From NCBI RefSeq assembly GCF_964340395.1, contig NC_135564.1:16711957-16775956 (forward strand): a DNA stretch of 64,000 nt. Reading direction: 5' to 3'. The stretch comes from Glandiceps talaboti. Lineage: Eukaryota > Hemichordata > Enteropneusta > Spengelidae. Shown here one piece after another: positions 24,598-36,944 of the stretch. Positions within the stretch are counted from its first letter, which is position 1; each line of letters begins with the position of its first letter. Made by a program: the position numbers and the translations under genes. The notes beneath the pieces were generated by a model. That model was not told where the DNA came from, ran no database searches, and saw only the letters and a program-made list of their open reading frames with translations.

Positions 24598-24945
24598 TCC
24601 AGTATATTGATGGCGCAAATCGAGAGATCTGATTGATCTAGGCATCGAACTAGCGCGTCTAAACTGAGCGATAATGCACAGTTGGCACGTGTCAAAATTT
24701 TGATGTTCTCTCACTGTTCGTCTACGAACATTATAGTCCGCGCAGGGATGGGGGCACAAATGAAACCAGAAAATGTTGCGTCATATCTTGTTTCCGACAG
24801 TTTCAATATACTGGTATAATATAATAGCGATAAACCACCCCTGGGAATGGTATACCACTCGGTTTTGACCAGTGAACGAAATATATTGAGTTCACTGCTC
24901 AAAACCGAGTGGTATACCATCCCCAGGGTGTGGTTTATTGCTTAA
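24598..24945. mobile_element. MITE-like hairpin element, short copy (family A)
   Basis: About 348 bp inserted into the TAGTA satellite. It begins CCAGTATATTGATGG, ends GTGGTTTATTGCTTAA, and has a terminal inverted repeat pair around CGAGTGGTATACCAT. It matches the longer copy at 56883-57917 at both ends but lacks roughly 690 bp of internal sequence, so it is a deletion derivative. No coding region. Confidence 0.85.
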
Positions 24946-27900
24946 GTATACTATAGTATAATAGAGTATAGTAGAGTATATGGTATATGGTATAGTGTCG
25001 TGTAGTATAGTATAGTATAGTATGGTATAATATACTAGTATATGGAATATAGTATAGCATAGAGTAGGTTATAGTATAGCATACTATAGCATACCTATAC
25101 TATTGTATATAGTATATAGTCAAGCATAGTATCATATAAAATTAGTATAGTATAGTATAGTATAGTATAGTCAAGTATAGTATCGTATAAAATTAGTATA
25201 GTATAGTATAGTATAGTATAGTATAGTATAGTATAGTATAGTATAGTATAGGATAGTATATTCTAGTATAGTATAGTATGGTACAATATAGTAGTGTATA
25301 GTAGAGTATATTGAATATAGCATAGTGTAGTGTTGCTTAGTATAGTATATAGGCAAGTGTAGTATATAGTATAATATAGTATATTATATAGTAGAGTATA
25401 TAGTATAGTATAGTGTATCGTATATATTATAGCATAGGATAGTATTGTATAGTATATGGTATATTATACTATACTGTACTATATAGTAGACTATGATATA
25501 TACTATACACTGTACTATATAGTATACTACACTATATTATACTATATTATATACTATACTATACTATATACTATAGTATACTATACTATACTATATATTA
25601 TACTATGCTATATACTATATATTAAACTATACTGTACTGTACTATATACTACACTATGCTATTAACTATGTATTTAACTATGCTATATACTATATACTAT
25701 AATATACTAAACTAGACTATGCTATACTATATACTATACTAGACTGTACTATATACTATACTAGACTATACTATACTAGACTATACTATGCTATGCTATA
25801 CTATACTATATACTACACTACACTATACTATATACTCTACTCTAATATTCTATACTATACTATTCTATACTATACTATATACTAGACTATGCCATATACT
25901 GTACTATATACTACACTATACTATACTATTCTATACTATACTATACTATATACTACACTATGCTATATACTCGTGTACTATATACTATACTATATACTGT
26001 ACTATATACTTGTCTTTACTATAAAATATATACTATAATATACAATACTATACTATATACTAGACTATACTATGCTATACTGTACTATATACTAGACTAT
26101 GCTATATACTGTATACTGTACTATATATTTTAATATACTATATATGATAAACTATATTATACTATACACTATACTATACAATATACACTGTACTATACTA
26201 TACTATACTATAATATACTATACTATACTGCACTATATACTAGACTATGCTATATACTATACTATATACTACACTATACTATACTATTCTATACTATATT
26301 ATACTATATACTAGACTATGCTATATACTGTACTATATACTGTACTATATACTTGTGTTTACTATATACTATACTATATACTATATACTAGACCATTCTA
26401 TACTGTACTGTACTATATACTATACTATACTATACTATACGATACTATACTAAATACTAGACTACACTATATACTATACTATGCTCTATACTATGTACCA
26501 TACTATACTATACCATACTATATAGTATAGTATACAATACTATACTGTATTATACTATACTATACTAGACTATACTAAATTCTGTACTGTATATTATACT
26601 ATACTATATTATACTATACTATGCTATATTATATTATGCTATGCTATACTATACTATATACTATATACTATACTATACTATACTAGACTACACTATATAC
26701 TATATTATGCTATATACTATATACTATACATTGTACTATACTATACTATACTGTACTGTACTGTACTCTACTGTACTATACTATATTATACTATATTATA
26801 CTGTACTATACTATACTATACTATATAGTATAGTATACAATACTGTACTATACTATATACTAGACTATACTATATTCTGTACTATATATTATACTATACT
26901 ATATTATACTATACTATACTATATTATGCTATACTATACTATACTAGACTATACTATACTATATACTATACTATACTATACTATACTATACTATACTATA
27001 CTGTATTATGCTATACTATACTATATACTAGACTATGCTATATAATATATTCTTTACGATATACTATATACTATACACTAGACTGTGCTATATACTATAT
27101 ATTGTACTATATACTATACTATACTATAATATACTATACTATACTGCACTATATACTAGACTATGTTATATACTATACTATATACTACACTATACTATAC
27201 TATTCTATACTATATTATACTATATACTAGACTATGCTATATACTGTACTATATACTGTACTATATACTTGTCTTTACTATATACTATACTATATACTAT
27301 ATACTAGACCATTCTATACTGTACTGTACTATATACTATACTATACTATACTATTCTATACTATACTATACTATACTAAATACTAGACTACACTATATAC
27401 TATACTATGCTCTATACTATGTACCATACTATACTATACTATACTAAGCTATATACTGTACTATATAGTATACTATGCTATATCATACTATACTATACTA
27501 TACTCTACTATACTATGCTATTCTATACTATACTTTACTATATACTATACTATACTATATACTATACATTGTACTATACTATACTATACTGTACTGTACT
27601 GTACTGTACTGTACTGTACTATACTATACTATACTATATAGTATAGTATACAATACTGCACTATACTATATTCTGTACTATATATTATACTATACTATAT
27701 TATACTATACTATGCTATATTATATTATGCTATACTATACTATACTATACTAGACTATACTATATACTATACTAAACTATACTGTACTATATACTAGACT
27801 ATGCTATATAAAATATTATGTACTATATACTATACTATACTATACTATACTGTACTATGCTATACTATACTATATACTAGACTATGCTATATAATATATT

Positions 27901-30690
27901 ATGTACTATATACTATACTATTCTGTACTGTACTGTACTCTACTGTACTATACTATATTATACTGTACTATACTATACTATACTATAGTATAGTATACAA
28001 TACTGTATTATACTATATACTAGACTATACTATATTCTGTACTATATATTATACTATTCTATATTATACTATACTATGCTATACTATATTATGCTATGCT
28101 ATACTATACTAGACTATACTATATTATGCTATACTATACTATACTATACTAGACTATACTATATACTATATACTATATTATACTATACTATGCTATACTA
28201 TATTATGCTATACTATACTATACTATACTAGACTATACTATATACTATACTAAACTATACTGTACTATATACTAGACTATGCTATATAAAATATTATGTA
28301 CTATATACTATACTATACTATACTATACTGTACTATGCTATACTATACTATATACTAGACTATGCTATATAATATATTATGTACTATATACTATACTATT
28401 CTGTACTGTACTGTACTCTACTGTACTATACTATATTATACTGTACTATACTATACTATACTATACTATACTATACTATATAGTATAGTATACAATACTG
28501 TATTATACTATATACTAGACTATACTATATTCTGTACTATATATTATACTATTCTATATTATACTATACTATGCTATACTATATTATGCTATGCTATACT
28601 ATACTAGACTATACTATACTATATACTATACTATACTATACTGCACTATATACTAGACTATGATATATAATATATTCTGTACTATATACTATACTATACT
28701 ATACTATACTGCACTATATACTAGACTATGCTATATACTGGACTATATACTACACTATACTATACTATTCTATACTATATTATACTATATACTAGACTAT
28801 GCTGTATACTGTACTATATATACTATACTATATACTGTACTATATACTTGTCTTTACTATATACTATATACTAAACTATATACTATATACTAGACTATTC
28901 TATACGATACTGTACTATATACTATAGTATAGTATACTATACTATACTATACTATACTATACTATACTATACAATACTATATACTAGACTACACTATATA
29001 CTATACTATGCTCTATACTATGTACCATACTATACTATACTAAACTATATACTGTACTATATAGTATACTATGCTATATCATACTATACTATACTATACT
29101 CTACTATACTATACTATACTTTACTATATACTATACTATACTATATACTATACTATACTAGACTATACTATATACTAGACTATGCTGTATACTGTACTAT
29201 ATATACTATACTTTATACTGTACTATATACTTGTCTTTACTATATACTATATACTATACTATACTATATACTAGACTAGACTATACTATACTATACTGTA
29301 CTATATACTATACTATCCTATACTATACTATACTATACTATATACTAGACTCAGTATATACTATACTATGCTCTATACTATGTACCATACTATACTATAG
29401 TATACTAAGCTATATACTAGACTATGCTATATACTGTATACTGTACTATATATTATACTATACTATATACTATAAACTATATTATACTATACACTATACT
29501 ATACAATGCTATATACTAGACTATGTTATATACTATATTCTGTACTATATACTATACTATACTGTATTGTACTATACTATATACTATACTATACTATATA
29601 CTAGACTACATTATATACTATACTATGCTATATACCATATACTATACATTGTACTATAAGATACTATACTGTACTGTACTCTACTGTACTATACTATACT
29701 ATATTATACTGTACTATACTATACTAGACTAGACTATACTATATAGTATAGTATACAATACTATACTGTATTATACTATACTATACTAGACTATACTATA
29801 TTCTGTACTATATATTATACTATACTATATTATACTATACTATGCTATACTATATTATGCTATACTATACTATACTATATACTATATACTATACAATACT
29901 GTACTATACTATATACTAGACTATACTATATTCTGTACTATATATTATACTATACTATATTATACTATACTATGCTATAATATATTATGCTATACTATAC
30001 TATACTATACTATATACTATACTATACTATACTATACTGCACTATATACTAGACTATGCTATATAATATATTCTGTACTATATACTATACTATACTATAC
30101 TATACTATACTATACTATACTATACTATACTATACTATACTATACTATACTGCACTATACTGCACTATATACTAGACTATGCTATATCCTGTACTTTATA
30201 CTATACTATACTATACTATTCTATACTATATTATACTATATACTAGACTATGCTACATACTGTACTATATACTGTACTATATACTTGTCTTTACTATATA
30301 CTATACTATATACTATATTCTAGACTATTCTATACTATACTGTACTATATACTATACTATACTATACTATACTATACTATACTATACTATACTATACTAT
30401 ACTATACTATACTATATACTAGACTACACTATACACTATACTATGCTCTAATGTACCATACTATACTATACTATACTATACTAAACTATATACTGTACTA
30501 TATAGTATACTATACTATATCATACTATACTATACTATACTCTACTATACCATACTATACTATACTATACTTTACTATATACTATACTATACTATACTAT
30601 ATACTATACTATACTATAATATAATATATACTAGACTGTGCTATATACTATATATTGTACTATATACTATACCATACTATATTATAATAT
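24946..30690. repeat. TAGTA then TACTA satellite, main block
   Basis: TAGTA orientation runs to about 25450, then over 5 kb of TACTA orientation. Higher-order structure is clear: a 478-bp tandem duplication (about 27800 and 28279), and segments near 26247, 27163 and 30179 that are nearly identical over some 200 bp. Open frames here are artefacts of the repeat (few stops in TACTA frames). Confidence 0.95.
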
Positions 30691-31289
30691 TATCTCGTTT
30701 TATTTCCGCTAGATTTTTAAAATTCGGAATGCTGCAATTGAGTGTTGACCTATTTGTCTTTTAAGTTTATGTTTCGCTTCTGTGCTATGATTGGTCTTTT
30801 TGGATATAATTGATTTCATATCTCATTGTCTGCTATTACGTCCCAGTGTTTAGTTATTGCATCTCGTAGATGAGATCCGTTAATATAGAGACTGTATGTT
30901 GTGTTGAAGACCAATGGGATCTCATTTGTGGGTGTCCAGCGAGATATGTCTCACACTTGCACAAAGTGTATCATCACATGGCATCAGAAGCTACTGTATG
31001 TAGTTCCTGAAAATTGGATACTAGTCACTTTACATGTGGTATGTACACACATACTTTGCAGTCTGGCGCAATGCAGTCAGTTGTCAAAGCACTTGACTCG
31101 CCAGTTACACAAACAATCGACTATAGCATTCCAAAACCACCACCTGTGCATCTCCTAAAACTATTATGTGATTCTCACGAAAAACACATTTAAATTTAAA
31201 GGAGAATTCTACACACAAACATGCATGTGCATTGGCTCTTGGGCATCACCCGAAATAGCCGACATTCCATGAACTGGAAAGTCGCATTA
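30691..31289. other. Unique sequence between satellite and Penelope fragment
   Basis: Non-satellite sequence joined downstream to the Penelope-like fragment. It may be the decayed 5' part of that element, but I see no RT or GIY-YIG motif in it. Confidence 0.35.
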
Positions 31290-31725
31290 TTGAAATCTAC
31301 ACGGATAAAATATCACTCTGGACACATTTCAGGGGTGGCGTTTTCATGATATTTTGTGGCACCCAAGTTGAACTAAATAATCTGAGTGAAAAAATAAACC
31401 AAATACATCCAACTTTCAAATTTTCGTTGGAAAGCTCAGATACGGAAGTAACATATCACAATCCACAAATGTCAACGGCACCAATAACGCAAAGTATTGG
31501 ATATCAAAACTCATTCCAATATTTACACAGGTAATACTGCCGCCCGAACTCAGTCTTCAAAGGCAAACGATCAGATACATACGAACATGTAGTAACGGCA
31601 AACGATCAGATACATACGAACATGTAGTAACGAAAAAGAATTTCAAAAGAAAATTAAATTCTTCACCTGGAAACTGGCGAAAAGAGGCTATAATGAAACA
31701 GAAATAAATACTAGTAACCTGAGTC
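31290..31725 (+). pseudogene. Penelope-like element reverse transcriptase fragment
   Basis: The plus strand encodes ELNNLSEKINQIHPTFKFSL, then QYLHR, then a RYIRTCSNEKEF-type stretch and LAKRGYNE. These match the C-terminal RT pattern of Penelope-like elements (L-x-x-L-N-x-x-HPTIKF, HQYL, R-x-x-R-I-C-S, L-x-x-RGY). A 35-bp tandem duplication (about 31572-31641) breaks the frame in the RxCS region, and more stops follow. The fragment is dead and is sandwiched between two TACTA/TAGTA satellite blocks. Confidence 0.7.
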
Positions 31726-31809
31726 CACTATCATAATACTGGCATCTCTATTTGATGAACAATACAAGTAAACTCTGGGCAAACAAATACGGAAATACAA
31801 CACTCCTCA

Positions 31810-32276
31810 ATACTATACTACACTACACTACAATACACTACACTACACTATAATGCAGTATAGTATATAGTATAGTATAGTATAGTATAGTATAGTATAG
31901 TATAGTATAGTATAGTATAGTATAGTATAGTATAGTAAAGTATAGTATAGCAATGTATAGTATAGTATAGTATAGTATAGTATAGTATAGTATAGTATAG
32001 TATAGTATAGTATAGTATAGTATAGTATAGTATACTAGTAGTATAGTATAGTATAGTATAGTATAGTAAAGTATAGTATAGTATTGTATAGTATAGTATA
32101 GTATAGTATAGTATAGTATAGTATAGTATAGTATAGTATAGTATAGTATAGTATAGTATAGTATAGTATAGTATAGTATAGTATAGTAAAGTATAGTATA
32201 GTATAGTATAGTATAGTATAGTATAGTATAGTATAGTATAGTATAGTATAGTATAGTATAGTATAGTATAGTATAG
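31810..32276. repeat. CTACA and TAGTA satellite block
   Basis: A short CTACA-type lead-in precedes about 420 bp of nearly pure TAGTA, far less diverged than the 22-30 kb array, suggesting recent expansion. Confidence 0.95.
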
Positions 32277-32277
32277 G

Positions 32278-32378
32278 AGACCGATTTTTGAATTAGAAGA
32301 CCGACACTTGAATTAGAAGACCAACACTTGAATTAGAAGACCGACACTTGAACTAGAAGACCAATTTTTGAATTAGAA
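32278..32378. repeat. 20-bp minisatellite, five units
   Basis: Five imperfect units of a 20-mer around AGAAGACCGACACTTGAATT directly follow the TAGTA block. Confidence 0.9.
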
Positions 32379-32409
32379 AAATACGATCGGGTCGACAAAA
32401 ACTCACTGA

Positions 32410-33362
32410 CCTCCCCCCTTTGACCTCTGGCGCTGAGGGAGTCCTTGGGGGTTGTCGTCCTGACAGATCGGGAGGTTTTTTGTTTCTATTAAGGCAACTT
32501 TTAGGTTATTCATAACCTTTGAGGTAATATTTCCCAGCTTTGAAAAGCTAACGTAAATGTAAGTTTTAAATGAGTTTCCCATGTCACATAAAAATGGGCC
32601 CGTAAAATTGGTACAGGGACATTATTAATATTGCATGTATAGTATAGTCACCGGTATGTCAGAGAACTTTAGGTGGTCATACCTAGGGTATAACAGAAAC
32701 TGGAATCTGATGAGATGTGGTGATTTGTAGTGTCAATAACATGACGAGTAGAACAATTTAGATTAATTTCATTTATAAACTATCTATGAAAATTGCCATT
32801 ACGAAACCTTCAAGTTTGCCCCAAACTGCAATATAAGTAAAGCATTGATTGTGAAACAGCCAAGCATTTACATAACATGTTCTGTAACTAGTGTGGTAGC
32901 TAGGTAATACATGTATATGTATATGTATAGTTATGTTTGAAGTTATAAGTAATATTAAAGAATTCATGTAAGAAACAGGGACAAGAACAAATATTGACAT
33001 GTACCACATTTCAGACAAGGCTATATGCCATTGTAGAAAGGATTTTTTTCTTCAATCACAATTTAAAACACAATGACCACACAAAAACACAATAAAACAC
33101 AATATCCACCTAAAGTTCTCTAACATACCGGTGACTTTATTATACATATATTAATGCCCCTATACTAATGTTACATGTCTATTTTATGTGATATAGGAAA
33201 CTCATTTAAAACGTACATTTACGTTAGCTTTTCGAAGCTTGGAAATATTACCTCAAAGGTTATGAATAACCTAAACATTGCCTTAGTATCTCAAGCAAAA
33301 AACTCCATATCTGCCAGGGGGAAAACCCCAAGGACTTCCTCACCCCCAGAGGTCACTCATGC
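32410..33362. mobile_element. Foldback element with about 260-bp inverted arms
   Basis: The left arm (about 32410-32678) is the reverse complement, with mismatches, of the right arm (about 33105-33362). Matching phrases include GGTTATTCATAACCT and GAGAACTTTAGGTGG. A loop of about 425 bp separates the arms. No transposase frame. The outer end of the right arm continues into the G/C-tract family also found at 62.6 kb. Confidence 0.85.
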
Positions 33363-34610
33363 ATTCAACCAACAATCAGATGCACCAACAACCTTTTTAC
33401 TGTCATAATGGTATTAAACTTTTCTTAAATATTTTCACCCTATTCTAATTTGAGATGATATTGTCTTTTCAAGATGTGAAATGTTTGCCAAGATAGTCTA
33501 AAATTGCCTTAATCTCCAAATCTCCCCTACCAATGATACTACCATTAGATGTGCTGACCTTTACTACATGTATATAATGATGCCATTTAACTTTTTAAGA
33601 ACATATTTCAACCCTTAGTGTAAGTTATAAAGAATAGTTTCTGATACTTGCTGTCTTGTAAAGCATGGATTAAGTTATTGCTTGAAGGGTCTAAATAGTG
33701 TAAATATTGGCTATAAGAGTAAAATTCCTCCAGGGCTTCTAGAGGGAGACCCCCTCAGACCCCCCCCCCCCGCATGAGGTGGACATATCCCAGTCTCAAG
33801 CTCTTCCGCTCTTACTGTCAAGATGCTATCAAAGTATATTTCAAAAGTATTTCAACCCTATGTAGTTGTTTTTTTACATGTTGGTGTTGTCTTGTAAGGC
33901 TTGGAAATTATTGTCTGAAAGGGTCTGAATAGTCTCAAAATTGAGGGAAAAAACCTCCAGGGGTTCTAGGGGGAGACCCCCTTGGAACCTTCCTCCCCCC
34001 CCCCATGAGGTGTACACATCCCAGTCTCAAGATCTCCCCCTACCTCTTACTGTCAAGATCCTATCAAACTATATTTCAAAAATATTTCAACCTTATGTAG
34101 TTGCTTTTTACATGTTGGTGCTGTCTTGTAAAGCTTGGAAATGATTTTCTAAAAATGTCTGAATAGTCTCAATATTGACTTTTCAGAGTTAAAAACCTCC
34201 TGGGCTTCTAGGGGGAGACCCCCTAGGACCCCCCATGACAGCTGTACATATTCCCTTCTCAAAGCTTTCCCCCTACCTTTCACTGTCAAGATGCTATTAA
34301 ACTCCTTTTCAAATATATTTACCCTGGGTAGTCAATAATTATAATTATGATAGTGCTATATAAAAACCCGGGATCTTATAAAGTAGATGCAAGACAGTCA
34401 AGCAGTCCACACTGAGTCACGATCAAAAAATATCTGTCACTCATGCGAATATCATATATGGGGGGGGGGGGGTCATCATGTTTTAGAATTAAGTGATAGG
34501 GGGGTCAGCCTGTTTTGGGTTTTACAGATAGGGGGGGTCAGTGACTTTTTGTCGGCCCGATTTAAGAATCCACCGCCCCCCCCCCCCAGGCTGGAGAAAC
34601 TGACCGGTCC
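33363..34610. repeat. G/C-tract dispersed repeat family, copy 1
   Basis: Three or so units of about 225-240 bp (CCTCCAGG-type phrase at 33728, 33954 and 34196), each with a run of C (33760s and 33990s), are followed by G runs near 34461 and C runs near 34576. The same order of phrases occurs at 62.6-63.8 kb, including CAGTCCACA...GAGTCACGATCAAAAAAT. Non-coding. Confidence 0.8.
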
Positions 34611-34619
34611 CTAAGAAAA

Positions 34620-35370
34620 GCTGAGAAGGGCTTGTTTCTAGGAATCCAATGAAAAGATGATTGAAAGGAGGAAAAGGAGAGGCAAAGAAACATGAATTCA
34701 AAGATGATTTTTTATTTGTATACTTTTTTAAATCGACCGACCGACCAAAATTTTCCATGGAAAAAAACAAAAACATTTTTAAACATTAGGATCACCCCTA
34801 CACACCAACCTTGGTGACACCAGGTCGAATAAATAATAGTGGGTGTCTTTGCGATTTCTTAGCTTTATAATGTTATTCATGTTTTTATCAGATAACATCT
34901 CTAGTTGATAAAGTTTTAAATCAAATCTATCGTCTTCTCTGTCTCTTTGTAGCTTACCAACTTTGAATTAATTAGTGCACAGCTAATATCCTTGATCAAA
35001 CTGGTAGGCTATTTGGCAAATTACTAGTAACATATTTCCATAACCAGTGTAAATATCTACTAACTGACAAATGGTAATACACCAACCGTTAGTCGGATTG
35101 GTAGATGTCAGTTAGTGAACTATAAGACTTTTTAAGCTAACGTGAATGTTGGTGGCGCTATACTACTGAGAACGCATGAACGTACGTATAAAACATCTTG
35201 GTAATATAATTTTGTGTACAATGTATCTGGATGCGTAATTACCAAGTTGCGGCAAACATTAAACGCAAGACGCACATAAAGACCACCATTCAAATAAACA
35301 ATAAACAGAGGATACATTGCATTTATTAATCAAACGTTAATACATGTCAACACAATATACTAGGAAATTC
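34620..35370. other. Spacer without a recognised gene
   Basis: Nothing identified. A GGTGGCGCTATAC phrase near 35150 recurs near 38360, suggesting dispersed repeat debris. Confidence 0.4.
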
Positions 35371-35376
35371 CCTTTC

Positions 35377-35454
35377 CCTGTCTATCTTTCTGTGTAAAGA
35401 CTTTTTAAGTTTTACTGTTCGTCACCGTGGTCTCTGCATGGACGTACGAGTGGG
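35377..35454 (+). repeat. Dispersed repeat, copy 1 (pair with 55432-55510)
   Basis: About 78 bp nearly identical to 55432-55510, including GTTCGTCACCGTGGTCTCTG. Confidence 0.85.
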
Positions 35455-35728
35455 GTGGGGTGCACGGGGGTGGGGTGGCACAAACAATAATTACGTAATC
35501 AAACGCTATATACATAATATATAACTGTCAGTCAGTCGACGTAGGAAGATTACGCAGTGGGGTTTGACCTTTACTTGCACACGACAGCGCATGACAGAAC
35601 TGGTAACGCTCATGACTGTACCAGACACAGGAGTTGCTAATGATACTCGCAACGCATAGATCTGGTACTCGAGTAGTACATGTCTGCATAAAGTGTTGAA
35701 AGGACGTTGTGATTTTAAATATTATGCA

Positions 35729-36938
35729 AGGGAGCCTTCAGTAATTACGGGGGGTCACTTTTTACAAATCGGTCCGGGGGAGGGGGGGGGACATATTTTA
35801 CAAAATGGAATTTACGGGAGGGTAACATTTTAATTCGACTCATTTTTATCTACCTTTGCATTTACCAGGGCTGTGATAGAGACGGGAGTCAAATTTAAAC
35901 CAGTTTCACTGAAACACCGTGTGAGGGCACAACTTTCTAAAATGGTGGCATCCATCGAAGGGAAGTGTTGTGTTACATTTCTTCCAAAAACAACATTCAG
36001 TTTTAGATTTGATATCTTAAGCGCGCCCCATCCAATATCACAATACACGGAGAGTATCAATTACAAAAGTCATTACCACGTTCAAACCTAGCCAAATACA
36101 TCATTAATACATCAAATCTAAAACTGAATGCTATTTTCAAAAAAACTAACACTCACTAGCAAAGGACTTCCCTTCGATTGCGCCCCACATGGTGAATCAG
36201 AGAAAACTGGTGTGTGACTTACGGTTTTTTTAGGAGATGATTCCCTGTCTTAGTATCTGATTTAATTGTTTCAATATTTGACTCCCGTCTCTATCCTACC
36301 CCTGCGATTTTGGCATGATCCCACCGCTGCCACCAGTTCTAAATGCTACCACGACCCATCACTGCCACCATAATTGTAAAGTAATATCATAACATTTCAG
36401 TGAAGTGTAGCGAATTAACTGTTACTTGCTGTGATGTGAGAAGAGGAGTGGGTCTCAGAACAGTGAGATATTGGGGATAATGTGGTCGAGTGGAGATTTT
36501 GACCTCAGTCCTAAGGTTGAGGGTTGTGCGCTCATCTAGTCTTTGGGGGTTCGGGCCTACAACTCAGCCAATTAGCCTCGATCCAAACACATTGATTTAA
36601 TACAAACACAAACGTACTGTGGCGGTGATAGTGGGAAACAACAAATGCCTTTAAAAACTATCAACGTGGCTGGATCTTACTACAGAAAAATTCCCTGTCT
36701 CTGGAGGAATTCGAACCCAAGACCTCCCGACTATTAACATTGAGCTGTAGCAGCTACGTCACAGGGAGGCAGAATGTTAAAAATGTTTTATTGAAATATT
36801 TGAAGGGGGGGGTCCTATGTAGAGACAGGAATTCGAGGGAAGGTCACTTTTTAGCACAACTGCCTAGGGGAGGGTAATATTTTACACCACAGACCTAGCT
36901 TGATTTCACCCACCCACTGCAGTTACTGAAGGCTCCCT
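35729..36938. mobile_element. TIR element (GGGAGCCTTCAGTAA ends)
   Basis: The left end AGGGAGCCTTCAGTAA and the right end TTACTGAAGGCTCCCT are perfect inverted repeats about 1.2 kb apart. A nested imperfect palindrome lies inside (arms about 35870-36020 and 36110-36300, sharing CATCGAAGGGAAGT-like and GACTCCCGTCTCTAT-like phrases). No transposase frame, so non-autonomous. A related end occurs near 60527. Confidence 0.8.
36560..36780 (-). mobile_element. tRNA-derived SINE-like sequence
   Basis: On the minus strand a box-B-like GGGTTCGAATTCC follows a possible A box (ACGTAGCTGCTACAGC), all within a CCCTGTG...CAGGG stem. A non-tRNA tail follows. It lies inside the TIR element at 35729-36938. 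The cloverleaf is degenerate, so this is not a functional tRNA. Confidence 0.5.
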
Positions 36939-36944
36939 AAATTA

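Noticed and set aside
22033-30624. Many long open frames rich in Y, I, L and T
   Set aside because: They are translations of the TACTA/TAGTA satellite, whose frames have few stops; no gene-like composition or start context.
36700-36780. tRNA gene
   Set aside because: B box is present but stems are degenerate and a SINE-like tail follows.
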